From an uncultured bacterium (lineage in GTDB: Bacteria; Bacillota; Clostridia; Peptostreptococcales; Anaerovoracaceae), in the NCBI GenBank assembly GCA_905214225.1, contig CAJMLL010000044.1, positions 1-20,550 of the forward strand: a stretch of 20,550 nucleotides of DNA. Reading direction: 5' to 3'. A program made the translations under genes and the position numbers. The notes below the pieces were generated by a model. It worked only from the letters and a program-made list of their open reading frames with translations. It was not told the origin of the DNA and made no database searches. This document shows, in pieces, positions 14,003-20,550 of the stretch; positions within the stretch are counted from its first letter, which is position 1; every line of letters starts with the position of its first letter.

Positions 14003-15022
14003 ATGACTTACGATGAGCTGCTCGCGAGTGCGAGAGAAAGTATTGGAGATAAGTGCAAGGCATGTCCGGTATGTGACGGAAAGGCCTGCAGGAATAAGGT
14101 TCCGGGGCCTGGAGCCAAGGGACTGGGACTGACGGCGATCGGAAACTTTGACGCATGGAGAAATATCAAGGTAAATATGGACACACTCTGCCCGAATGCG
14201 GATATCGACACAAGTCTGGAACTGTTTGGAAAGAAGTTCAAGTTCCCGATTTTCGCCGGTCCGGTTGGTGCGGTCAACCTGCATTATGGCACAAAATATA
14301 ATGATGTTTCCTATAACGATGTTCTGGTTTCAGCCTGTGCAGAAGAAGGAATCGCCGCATTCACCGGCGACGGTACGGATGCAAACGTTATGAAGGCCGC
14401 AACCAGGGCGATCAAGGCTCAGAATGGTCTGGGCGTTCCGACGGTTAAGCCGTGGAACATGCCGGTTGTAAAGGAAAAAATGGCCCTCGTCAAGGAGAGT
14501 GGAGCATTTGCCTGCGCCATGGACATTGACGCTGCCGGACTTCCTTTCCTTAAGGGTCTGGAGCCGCCTGCAGGAAGAAAGAGCGTGGAAGAGCTTCATG
14601 AGATCGTAGAAGAAGCCGGCGTTCCGTTCATCGTAAAGGGTGTCATGACGCCGAATGCAGCCATGAAGGCTCTGGCTGCCGGCGCATCCGGAATCGTTGT
14701 TTCCAATCACGGCGGACGCGTTCAGGATGATACGGTTCCGACTGCCGAGGTTCTGGAAGAAATCGCAGATGCGGTCAGCGGACAGATGAAGATCTTCGTT
14801 GACGGCGGAATCCGCACCGGTGCAGATGTATTCAAGGCTCTGGCTATGGGCGCAGACGCCGTTCTGATTGCAAGACCGTATGTTACAGCAGTATACGGCG
14901 GCGGCGCGGAAGGCGTGAAGTTCTACACTGAGAAGATCGGAAATGAACTGGCTGATACCATGATGATGTGCGGTGCCAATACACTGGATGACATTACAAG
15001 AGATATGATCTACTATCTCTAG
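14003..15022 (+). CDS. FMN-dependent alpha-hydroxy-acid dehydrogenase/oxidase-like protein
   Basis: This 339-residue TIM-barrel flavoprotein belongs to the lactate/glycolate oxidase family. FPIFAGPVGA (81-90) forms part of the FMN site. VSNHGGR (233-239) holds the catalytic His236 and Arg239. VDGGIRTGADVFKALAMGAD (266-285) and LIARP bind the FMN phosphate. The N-terminus carries four close cysteines, Cys18, Cys21, Cys24 and Cys29 (CKACPVCDGKAC), absent from classical lactate oxidases and suggestive of a metal or Fe-S site. The substrate cannot be read from sequence; in an anaerobe a dehydrogenase role on lactate or another 2-hydroxy acid is more likely than oxidase. AGAGGAG is 8 nt before the ATG; an ATG at 13996 is out of frame and stops quickly. 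Confidence 0.82.
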   Translation: MTYDELLASARESIGDKCKACPVCDGKACRNKVPGPGAKGLGLTAIGNFDAWRNIKVNMDTLCPNADIDTSLELFGKKFKFPIFAGPVGAVNLHYGTKYNDVSYNDVLVSACAEEGIAAFTGDGTDANVMKAATRAIKAQNGLGVPTVKPWNMPVVKEKMALVKESGAFACAMDIDAAGLPFLKGLEPPAGRKSVEELHEIVEEAGVPFIVKGVMTPNAAMKALAAGASGIVVSNHGGRVQDDTVPTAEVLEEIADAVSGQMKIFVDGGIRTGADVFKALAMGADAVLIARPYVTAVYGGGAEGVKFYTEKIGNELADTMMMCGANTLDDITRDMIYYL

Positions 15023-15090
15023 TCAGAAACGGATGAAGCAGATAGATTACCGGTACTTCCGGTCAATGAAAAAGAATAACAGAAGCTGGA

Positions 15091-15136
15091 AACTTCCCCT
15101 GTGAGACTGCGGGCGCGGCTCACAGGGGAAGTTTTC
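15091..15136 (+). terminator. Terminator of the FMN enzyme gene
   Basis: AACTTCCCCTGTGAG (15091-15105) pairs perfectly over 15 bp with CTCACAGGGGAAGTT (15119-15133), followed by TTCTCC. The T-run is short but the stem is very strong. It lies 68 nt after the stop codon. Confidence 0.85.
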
Positions 15137-15194
15137 TCCGTATTGCCGGCAGCCGAAGATCTGGCCGGGACAGTGAGAATCGCGGCCACAGAAA

Positions 15195-15238
15195 AAGACG
15201 CCTGCGCTGCATTTGGGAGTATGCAGAACAGACGCCTT
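15195..15238. terminator. Bidirectional terminator, mainly for htpG
   Basis: AAGACGCCTG..CTGCAT (15195-15212) pairs with ATGCAG..CAGACGCCTT (15221-15238), with two G-T pairs and one small internal loop. On the minus strand it runs into TTTTTC, and on the plus strand into GTTGTTTTT. It sits 59 nt beyond the htpG stop, where the two units converge. Confidence 0.75.
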
Positions 15239-15296
15239 GTTGTTTTTATCATTTTCCCGCAAGGGGGATATGCGGGTTATGATCTTGAAAAGTTAA

Positions 15297-17285
15297 TTAT
15301 TTGCCCAGAATCAGTCTGGTGACATCATCACCGACTGCTGCCGGATTGTCGATGGTCAGTCCGCTCAGCAGAACGGCCTGATTGTACAGCAGGCGGGTGT
15401 AAACCGCGGTCATGTCCTTATCGCCGGCAGCGAAGGTATCCGCCAGTTTCTTCATGACGTCGTGGTCTGGGTTCAGTTCCAGAACACGCTCTGCCTTGAC
15501 GCCCTGATTCATCGGCATCTTATTCAGCGTCTTCTCCATCTCAAAGGAGATGCCGCCCTTGCTGGACAGGGATACCGGCGCGTCGCCGAGGCGTCCGGAC
15601 AGCTTGATTTCCGTAACCTGATCGCCCAGGGTATCCTTCATGAACTTCAGCAGATCCTCATGTTCCTTATTGAGCTCCTCCAGCTTCTTCTTCTCATCCT
15701 CAGACTCGTTCTCACTGAAATCTTCCTCGGAAATGGAGCGGAATGCCTTATCCTTATAGCTTCCCATCATGCGGACAACGAATTCATCGATTTCTTCGGT
15801 CAGATACAGGACTTCAAGGCCCTTGGCCTTTGCAGCCTTGACCTGCGGCAGCATGTCAATCTTATCAATGGTTTCGCCCGGTGCGTAGTAGATGTACTTC
15901 TGATCTTCACCCATCTTTGCGATGTATTCATCCAGGGTGACCAGTTTCTTCTCCGTGCTGGAATAGAACAGGACCAGATCGGACAGAACATCCTTATGCA
16001 TGCCGTAGTCCATGTAAATGCCGTATTTCAGCTGACGGCCGAACTCGTGGAAGAACTTTTCATATCCTTCACGGTCTTCCTTCAGGAAGTTCAGCAGTTC
16101 ATTCTTGATCTTCTTTTCCAGTGTTTTGGCGATATTCTTGACCTGACGGTTCTGCTGCAGCGTCTCACGGGAGATGTTCAGAGACAGATCCTCAGAGTCG
16201 ACCAGTCCTTCGACAAAGTTAAAGTAGTCAGGGAGCAGATCTTTACACTTCTCCATGATCATGACGCCGGAAGAGTAGAGCTGCAGGCCCTTCTCAAAGT
16301 CGGTTGTATAGTAGTTAAACGGCGTATGGGAAGGAATGAACAGCAGAGCGGTGTAACTGGACACACCCTCAACCTGCGTTCTGATTACGCGGGCCGGATT
16401 CTGATAATCGCCGAACTTGGTCTTATAGTAGTCGTTGTATTCTTCAGGCTTTACCTTGCTCTTCGGGCGCTTCCAGATCGGTTCCATGGAGTTGAGGGTT
16501 TCCAGTTCCTGATAGGTCTCCATTTCAGGCGGCTTTTTCTCCTTGTTTTCGTCTTCCTTTGCGTCTGTATTTTCTGCTTCCGCGCTTTCATCCTTCTTCG
16601 GACGGGTCTTGCTGACCATCATCTGAATCGGATAGTGGATGTAATCGGAGTACTTTTTGACCAGACGGCTGAGTTCGTACTGATCCAGGAATCTGGAGTA
16701 ATTCTCACCGTTCTCTGTATCTTTCTCATCCTCTTTCAGGTGCAGAACGATGTCTGTTCCGACTTCATCCTTCTCAGCAGGCTCGATGGTATATCCGTCT
16801 GTGCCGGAAGATTCCCAGATGTTTGCCTGGTCAGAACCGTAAGCGCGGCTCGTAACCGTTACATGATCAGCAACCATGAATGCGGAATAGAAACCGACAC
16901 CGAACTGACCGATGATATCCGTATCATTGGAAGCGCTGTCCTCGCTGTTCTCTCCATTCTTCTTCTGCATTTCCTGCTTGAATGCAAGACTTCCGCTCTG
17001 CGCAATTGTGCCCAGATTGGATTCCATCTCCTCAGCGGTCATTCCGATACCGTTATCACTGATGGTCAGCGTCCGGGCATCCTTATCCGCGGTCAGATGA
17101 ATCTTGAAATCCGATCTCTGAATACCCGTGTCACCGGACTGCAGGCTCTTGTAATAGAGCTTATCCAGAGCATCGCTGGCGTTACTGATCAGCTCTCTTA
17201 AGAAAATTTCCTTATGTGTGTAAATGGAATTGATCATCATATCCAGCAGTTTCTTAGATTCTGCCTTGAATTCCTTTTTTGCCAT
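15297..17285 (-). CDS. htpG: Chaperone protein HtpG (Hsp90)
   Basis: This 662-residue cytoplasmic ATP-dependent chaperone starts with the GHKL ATPase domain: ELISNASDALDKL near 33-45, DNGIGMT near 79-85, GQFGVGFYSAFMVADHV near 126-142 and a GTDIVLHLK motif later. An acidic/lysine-rich linker (about 228-255) separates it from the middle domain with VEGLVDSEDLSLNISRE and the C-terminal dimerisation domain. Length is slightly above E. coli HtpG (624), partly from the linker. GAGGAGG precedes the ATG, with a near-consensus promoter and a CIRCE element upstream, so HrcA control is expected. A GC-rich hairpin (17303-17329) sits in the leader just before the ribosome site. Confidence 0.97.
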   Translation of the reverse strand: MAKKEFKAESKKLLDMMINSIYTHKEIFLRELISNASDALDKLYYKSLQSGDTGIQRSDFKIHLTADKDARTLTISDNGIGMTAEEMESNLGTIAQSGSLAFKQEMQKKNGENSEDSASNDTDIIGQFGVGFYSAFMVADHVTVTSRAYGSDQANIWESSGTDGYTIEPAEKDEVGTDIVLHLKEDEKDTENGENYSRFLDQYELSRLVKKYSDYIHYPIQMMVSKTRPKKDESAEAENTDAKEDENKEKKPPEMETYQELETLNSMEPIWKRPKSKVKPEEYNDYYKTKFGDYQNPARVIRTQVEGVSSYTALLFIPSHTPFNYYTTDFEKGLQLYSSGVMIMEKCKDLLPDYFNFVEGLVDSEDLSLNISRETLQQNRQVKNIAKTLEKKIKNELLNFLKEDREGYEKFFHEFGRQLKYGIYMDYGMHKDVLSDLVLFYSSTEKKLVTLDEYIAKMGEDQKYIYYAPGETIDKIDMLPQVKAAKAKGLEVLYLTEEIDEFVVRMMGSYKDKAFRSISEEDFSENESEDEKKKLEELNKEHEDLLKFMKDTLGDQVTEIKLSGRLGDAPVSLSSKGGISFEMEKTLNKMPMNQGVKAERVLELNPDHDVMKKLADTFAAGDKDMTAVYTRLLYNQAVLLSGLTIDNPAAVGDDVTRLILGK

Positions 17286-17378
17286 TCCTATTCCTCCTCA
17301 TGCCCGGAGCAGGGGGATTCCTGCCCGGGATCTATACATTTATCTGGTATGGCTGCAGGGCCACATCATGTTCATGTG

Positions 17379-17405
17379 TTAGCACTCGATATGAATGAGT
17401 GCTAT
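17379..17405 (-). promoter_or_regulatory. CIRCE element (HrcA operator) of htpG
   Basis: TTAGCACTC (17379-17387), exactly 9 nt, then GAGTGCTAT (17397-17405) matches the CIRCE consensus TTAGCACTC-N9-GAGTGCTAA with one mismatch at the last base. It lies immediately downstream of the htpG -10 box on the minus strand, the usual position for repression by HrcA. Confidence 0.93.
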
Positions 17406-17416
17406 TAACATATATT

Positions 17417-17444
17417 AATATACCACGAACAGAGGGATTGTCAA
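17417..17444 (-). promoter_or_regulatory. Promoter of htpG
   Basis: On the minus strand, consensus TTGACA (17439-17444), a 16-nt spacer and TATATT (17417-17422) precede the CIRCE element. The predicted start falls at the edge of or inside CIRCE, giving a leader of about 125 nt. Confidence 0.75.
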
Positions 17445-17458
17445 CCGTTTCAGGGGAC

Positions 17459-17531
17459 AAAAAACAAAGCGCCCCGCCCGGGTAAATTCCCGGCGCGGGG
17501 CGGTCAGCAAGGAGACGCCTTGCTTTGTTTT
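17459..17531 (-). terminator. Terminator of the L,D-transpeptidase gene (compound stem)
   Basis: GCCCCGC-CCGGG (17471-17482) pairs with CCCGG-GCGGGGC (17489-17501) with one bulged C. AGCAAGG (17506-17512) pairs with CCTTGCT (17518-17524). Alternatively an outer stem AAAACAAAGC (17461-17470) / GCTTTGTTTT (17522-17531) closes the whole structure. On the minus strand it runs into TTTTTTG. It lies between the ldt stop and the htpG promoter and could end transcription either way. Confidence 0.85.
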
Positions 17532-17546
17532 CTTTTGTCTTACTGA

Positions 17547-19007
17547 CTATGCGTGAACGATGACCGGCATTCCTGCATGAACGTAAGAATACAGCTGTGC
17601 TGCTGCACCTGACGGCATGTTGACACATCCGTGACTTCCATTCGTCTGATAGATGCCTCCGCCGAAAGAGGATCTCCATGTCGCGTCATGCAGTCCGATT
17701 CCGCCGTTGAACGGCATCCAGTAGCTTACATGAGAACTGTAGTCTGATCCGTCGGCGTTCTGGCCCTTCAGATTGACGTTCGTAGCCTTATAGTTCAGGA
17801 CGAATACACCATAAGGGGTTGCGTGGTTCTCAGCAACATTTCCCGTTACGACAGGTGTCGAGAGGACTTTCTTTCCCTTAATGACACAGTAAACTGTCTG
17901 TGTAGAGATATTTACCTCTACATAGGAATTACCGATGTCACTGCCGCTGTTCTTAATCTTGGAAGAAACGCTCTTCGAATAAACCGCGTCATGTGTAACA
18001 TTCTTATCATTCTTCAGGTCAGAAGCAACAAGCTTTTCCATCTTGGACTTACTGATGTTATAGCCGTAATTTCCTCCGGCAACAGTATAAGTGCCGCCGC
18101 CTGCAGACTTCAGCTTTCTGGTTGAGCCAACTGTGCTCAGCTTGGAAGAAAGCGTCTTATCAACAAAACTCTTTACTGCGGAAGTCCTGACGGTCTTATT
18201 GTCTCCGCTGAACTTCAGCATACTCTCGAGTTCCTTTGGAGTAAGCGTGTAGCTGTTGTTCAGACCCTTATAGGTAATCTTTACGCCCAGATGTTTCTTG
18301 CAGAAGGCCTGGCGGTTAAGGACATGCTTGCTCTTGCTGGTGTACTTCGGCTTAGAGTAATAATCCTTCTTCTTATATGTAAAGGTGGATTTTCCATCTG
18401 CAACTGCCTTTGCAATCGCATTCTTCAGTTTTGTTTTATCCAGATTGTCACCGTAAACTTCCTTGACGATTTTGAACTTGCGGTTCTTCATGCTGACATA
18501 GGCATTCTTCGTCTTGGTTGTGTACTGATCGTTCTTGACAATGCTCATGTTATTGAACGTCTGCTCAAAACTGCTGTTGCTCATGTCCGGCTTCATAGCG
18601 ATCTTTACATGGCGCTTGTTCTTATCAAATGCACGTGAAATTCCCTTGGAGAATCCCGGATGCAGGGCATTTTCGACTTCCTTGGAAATATTATATGTGT
18701 ATTCCGAGTGATTGAAAACGGCAACCTGCTGGCCCTGATACATGACCTTCAGAGATTTACCCTGCCACTTGCTGACCACTTTCTTTTCTGCCTGCTTGGC
18801 AGTAAGATTATCAACACTGATTCCGTTGATGGTGCTTCCGGCAGGGAAGACCGACGGACTTACTGCATGATGAACCCAGATGCCCAGAATAATCAGAACG
18901 GCGATGACAATTACAGCGATGATCGTCATCCGTTTTGAGTTATAACGGACATTTGGCTTCTTGCTGCGTTCTGCTTTGACTGATGGTTGATTTCCTTGTT
19001 CACTCAT
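17547..19007 (-). CDS. Membrane-anchored L,D-transpeptidase (YkuD domain)
   Basis: This 486-residue enzyme probably makes 3-3 cross-links or attaches groups to peptidoglycan. A short basic cytoplasmic tail is followed by one membrane anchor (about 27-47), then a lysine-rich extracellular region with two probable putative-peptidoglycan-binding repeats (around 55-200 and 230-350; the second contains NRQAFCKKHLGVKITYKG and ELESMLKF). The YkuD domain starts near SYVEVNISTQTVYCVIKGKK. Catalytic residues are His440 (GIGLHDATW), His459 and Cys461 (SHGCVNMP). The protein ends 25 residues after the nucleophile, as usual. The architecture matches clostridial Ldt proteins with N-terminal binding repeats. 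AAAGG precedes the ATG. Confidence 0.92.
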   Translation of the reverse strand: MSEQGNQPSVKAERSKKPNVRYNSKRMTIIAVIVIAVLIILGIWVHHAVSPSVFPAGSTINGISVDNLTAKQAEKKVVSKWQGKSLKVMYQGQQVAVFNHSEYTYNISKEVENALHPGFSKGISRAFDKNKRHVKIAMKPDMSNSSFEQTFNNMSIVKNDQYTTKTKNAYVSMKNRKFKIVKEVYGDNLDKTKLKNAIAKAVADGKSTFTYKKKDYYSKPKYTSKSKHVLNRQAFCKKHLGVKITYKGLNNSYTLTPKELESMLKFSGDNKTVRTSAVKSFVDKTLSSKLSTVGSTRKLKSAGGGTYTVAGGNYGYNISKSKMEKLVASDLKNDKNVTHDAVYSKSVSSKIKNSGSDIGNSYVEVNISTQTVYCVIKGKKVLSTPVVTGNVAENHATPYGVFVLNYKATNVNLKGQNADGSDYSSHVSYWMPFNGGIGLHDATWRSSFGGGIYQTNGSHGCVNMPSGAAAQLYSYVHAGMPVIVHA

Positions 19008-19039
19008 TTTCCTTTACCTTTCTTTGCTCAGTGCATAAC

Positions 19040-19068
19040 AGTATATACCATCGAAACGGCTATTTCAA
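19040..19068 (-). promoter_or_regulatory. Promoter of the L,D-transpeptidase gene
   Basis: On the minus strand, TTGAAA (19063-19068), a 17-nt spacer and TATACT (19040-19045) form a strong promoter about 33 nt upstream of the start codon. Confidence 0.75.
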
Positions 19069-19279
19069 TCATTTACATCTATCTTTAGATTTCTTTACTT
19101 TTACAGCGTTTTAATAATTTATTCATTCATACAATTCACACGTGCGCAATTGAAATTATGAATCTCAGCAGGAATTTCCAGACATTCAAAAGCCATGTCT
19201 GGGCATTGTAAAAGAGCAGGTTCGGATCACTATTTTCAGTATAGCTTTACAGGAGAAGATCCTGTGAATAAACGGTCGG

Positions 19280-19307
19280 CAGGGGGGTGCTGCCAGGGGG
19301 GTGTTGC
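19280..19307 (+). repeat. G-rich tandem direct repeat (2 x 14 nt)
   Basis: CAGGGGGGTGCTGC (19280-19293) is followed directly by CAGGGGGGTGTTGC (19294-19307), differing at one base. Each copy has a G6 run, and GGCAG/CTGCC can pair across the first. Two G-runs alone are too few for a standard intramolecular quadruplex unless each run is split. Confidence 0.8.
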
Positions 19308-19320
19308 CCTAAGTTCGGAA

Positions 19321-19364
19321 GAAAACGGCCGGAATCTATAAAATTGAAAATTGCGGCCGTTTTC
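19321..19364. terminator. Terminator-like hairpin, probably ending the XRE operon
   Basis: GAAAACGGCCG (19321-19331) pairs perfectly over 11 bp with CGGCCGTTTTC (19354-19364) around a 22-nt AT-rich loop. Both strands leave the stem with only TTTTC. It lies 177 nt past the last gene of the minus-strand regulator operon and could also end a plus-strand transcript. Confidence 0.55.
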
Positions 19365-19540
19365 TGTTACTCTGTTCCCTTCAGTGTCTGGAAGTTCGAT
19401 GTTTAAACTCAGGTAAGTTATAGAACCATGGATATTTAAGTGAAAAAATAACTGTTTTCTTGATGTCCTCTGGTGATTAATTTGCCAGAAAAATTGGCAG
19501 ATCGTAACTTAAGGTGGGTAAATCAGCTTATGGAAAAGAT

Positions 19541-19726
19541 TTACTCCGTCTGAAATACCAGATCAATCTCCAGGAGTTTTCCGCTCGGCCCGGACTTCAC
19601 CGGCACGAATCCGGCATAGTGAAATCCCGTCTCTGCCTGGGTACGGATGATGTCCTGATATCCGGCAAGTTCGGCATTTTTTGCAGGGTTGTTTTTCATT
19701 TCTACTCTGATAAATTCTGATTTCAT
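19541..19726 (-). CDS. Small protein, possibly DUF4177-like
   Basis: This 61-residue soluble protein starts MKSEFIRVEMKNNP and has AETGFHYAGFVPVKSGPSGKLLEIDLVF in its second half. That pattern resembles DUF4177-type small proteins (a helix, then a sentence like GW-x-V-x-P and a closing strand). Resemblance is weak and the function is unknown. Its ATG overlaps the stop of the upstream regulator gene (ATGA), and GAGGAAT lies just before it, so it is translated in tandem with that gene. The tight coupling suggests a shared role, for example as partner or modulator of the regulator. Confidence 0.65.
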   Translation of the reverse strand: MKSEFIRVEMKNNPAKNAELAGYQDIIRTQAETGFHYAGFVPVKSGPSGKLLEIDLVFQTE

Positions 19727-20145
19727 TTTGATTCCTCCATATCCAGATAATCATTGATTCCGTCGCATTTCACAATGGCGATGCCCTTATCCCGGTCTCC
19801 CAGGAGAAGGATTCTGTCGCCGGGGAATATTCCCATGATCGTTCTCGCCTTGTCTGTTAAAGGAACAGATCCATCGTCATTAATTATTTCTATTCCGAAC
19901 ATATACTGGCCCTGGTCATTCGGCTTGTCCACAAGATACTGGATTGGTTCTTTTACGAGAGCATCGAGAGATACCTTGAATAAAGCAGATAGTTTTACAC
20001 AGTTTTCGATATCCGGGTATGTTTCACCGGCTTCCCATTTCGCGATGGTCTGTCGGGATACACCGATAATTTCTGCCAGTTCTTCCAAGGTGTATCTGCT
20101 GCTGCGGCGGAGCATGCGAAGGTTGGAACTAATCATTATGGCCAT
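19723..20145 (-). CDS. XRE-family transcriptional regulator with AbrB-like C-terminus
   Basis: This 140-residue protein has an N-terminal helix-turn-helix of Cro/C1 type (about 9-64), with TLEELAEIIGVSRQTIAKWE carrying the recognition helix and ETYPDIENCVKLSALFKVSLDAL completing the fold. Residues 91-126 (VPLTDKARTIMGIFPGDRIL then GDRDKGIAIVK) resemble a SpoVT/AbrB swapped-hairpin domain, which may dimerise or bind DNA. This order of domains recurs in small Bacillota regulators. The start at 20145 is 10 nt after GAGGAGG; an in-frame ATG three codons later is possible. It is first in a two-gene operon. Targets are unknown; autoregulation is plausible. Confidence 0.85.
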   Translation of the reverse strand: MAIMISSNLRMLRRSSRYTLEELAEIIGVSRQTIAKWEAGETYPDIENCVKLSALFKVSLDALVKEPIQYLVDKPNDQGQYMFGIEIINDDGSVPLTDKARTIMGIFPGDRILLLGDRDKGIAIVKCDGINDYLDMEESK

Positions 20146-20171
20146 ATCCGATCATCCTCCTCTTGTTTATC

Positions 20172-20200
20172 AATATATCAGAGGAAAATAGCAGTCACAA
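20172..20200 (-). promoter_or_regulatory. Promoter of the XRE regulator operon
   Basis: On the minus strand, TTGTGA (20195-20200), a 17-nt spacer and TATATT (20172-20177) lie about 27 nt before the start codon. The -10 region includes two TATCA copies 3 nt apart (20168-20180), a possible but unproven operator. Confidence 0.6.
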
Positions 20201-20263
20201 GCAAGGGAAGATGACATAATTGGTTAATATGAGTTGCATCAGACCAGATCCGGCAGATAACGA

Positions 20264-20292
20264 TTGCACCGTCATCGAAATAATGGTATACT
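20264..20292 (+). promoter_or_regulatory. Promoter of tRNA-Arg
   Basis: TTGCAC (20264-20269), a 17-nt spacer and TATACT (20287-20292) lie 21 nt upstream of the mature tRNA 5' end. Confidence 0.8.
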
Positions 20293-20313
20293 GGATTAGT
20301 CGCATAGAGATGC

Positions 20314-20387
20314 GTGCCTATAGCTCAGCTGGATAGAGTAGCACACTCCGAATGTGAAGGTCGCCGGTTCAAATCCGGCTAGGCACA
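20314..20387 (+). tRNA. tRNA-Arg (anticodon CCG)
   Basis: The 74-nt cloverleaf has acceptor GTGCCTA/TAGGCAC (7 bp), D arm GCTC-AGCTGGATA-GAGT with one G-T pair, anticodon loop CTCCGAA with anticodon CCG (codon CGG), variable loop AGGTC, T arm GCCGG-TTCAAAT-CCGGC, and discriminator A. The top pair of the anticodon stem is a G-A mismatch (27-43). CCA is not encoded. It is a single-gene unit with its own promoter and terminator. Confidence 0.93.
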
Positions 20388-20394
20388 TTAGAAT

Positions 20395-20443
20395 AACAGT
20401 GTCAGAAACGTTGGAAAATCAACGTGTTCCGGCACTGTTTTTT
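20395..20443 (+). terminator. Terminator of tRNA-Arg
   Basis: AACAGTG (20395-20401) pairs with CACTGTT (20433-20439) and ACGTTG with CAACGT inside, followed by TTTTTTATT. It begins 8 nt after the tRNA. Confidence 0.88.
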
Positions 20444-20550
20444 ATTGTCTGCCCGTTAGACGACAACAAGGTTCCCGGGCACCCACCCGACGCTTTGATA
20501 TGCTCCCCTTATGAGAGACAGTGAAAAAACAAAACACGGTTGTACTCATG
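20444..20550. other. Window end, no gene recognised
   Basis: These 107 bases hold no supported coding frame or RNA. A small stem GTCT/AGAC occurs near 20447-20461. The window ends before any following gene can be identified. Confidence 0.3.

Larger units (their letters stand above)
19069..19540. other. Gene-poor stretch with hairpins; no protein gene seen
   Basis: No open frame here has a ribosome site and plausible composition. It holds a hairpin CCAGACAT/ATGTCTGG (19178-19202), a hairpin ACAGGA/TCCTGT (19249-19265), the G-rich tandem repeat and a terminator-like stem, both listed separately. The rest (about 19370-19540) is AT-rich with only weak stems. A small RNA ending at the terminator is possible, but I found no convincing promoter for it. 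Confidence 0.4.

Noticed and set aside
15101..15322. 73-codon frame between the FMN enzyme gene and htpG
   Set aside because: It runs through two terminator hairpins and into the end of htpG, with no ribosome site.
15462..17201. Plus-strand open frame of 579 codons opposite htpG
   Set aside because: It lies entirely antisense to a clear Hsp90 gene, has no ribosome site and encodes a Leu/Ile/Val/Phe-rich product without family motifs; it results from the codon use of htpG.
20314..20443. tRNA-Arg as an integration site of a mobile element
   Set aside because: No integrase gene and no repeat of the tRNA 3' end in the window.

Overview
The window looks like chromosome from an anaerobic, butyrate-forming Gram-positive bacterium of the Bacillota (Clostridia- or Erysipelotrichia-like). 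The grounds are a complete acetyl-CoA-to-butyryl-CoA gene set with its EtfAB pair, a CIRCE heat-shock operator, Rex-type redox operators, strong AGGAGG ribosome sites, a lipoprotein-type binding protein and a membrane-anchored L,D-transpeptidase. No gene identifies the genus. The window opens with about 55 bases of 16S rRNA that stop abruptly.

Region 1 (1-8163) is the butyrate region. crt (minus) diverges from hbd-bcd-CoA-transferase-etfB-etfA-thl (plus). Thiolase joins two acetyl-CoA, Hbd reduces the product, Crt dehydrates it, Bcd with EtfAB reduces crotonyl-CoA (probably with flavin-based bifurcation), and the CoA-transferase can move CoA from butyryl-CoA to acetate. The divergent promoter region carries one clear and one near-match Rex-type palindrome, plus a 5' leader of about 230 nt in front of hbd. 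A 16-bp hairpin terminator closes the operon.

Region 2 (8164-9892) holds pgeF (peptidoglycan editing factor) and an unrecognised Cys/His-containing 84-residue protein, closed by a strong terminator. Region 3 (9893-12330, minus) is a two-gene operon: a TAXI-type solute-binding lipoprotein followed 12 nt later by the Na+/glutamate symporter gltS, with no TRAP permease in the window. This is the most unusual pairing seen here.

Region 4 (12331-15296, plus) has a small PsiE-like membrane protein, hslO (Hsp33) and an FMN-dependent alpha-hydroxy-acid dehydrogenase-like enzyme with an N-terminal four-cysteine cluster. Alternative hairpins lie between the last two. Region 5 (15297-19045, minus) has htpG under a CIRCE element and a YkuD-type L,D-transpeptidase. 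Region 6 (19046-20550) has a gene-poor stretch with a G-rich tandem repeat and hairpins, an XRE/AbrB-like regulator overlapping a 61-residue protein by ATGA, and tRNA-Arg(CCG) with its own promoter and terminator.
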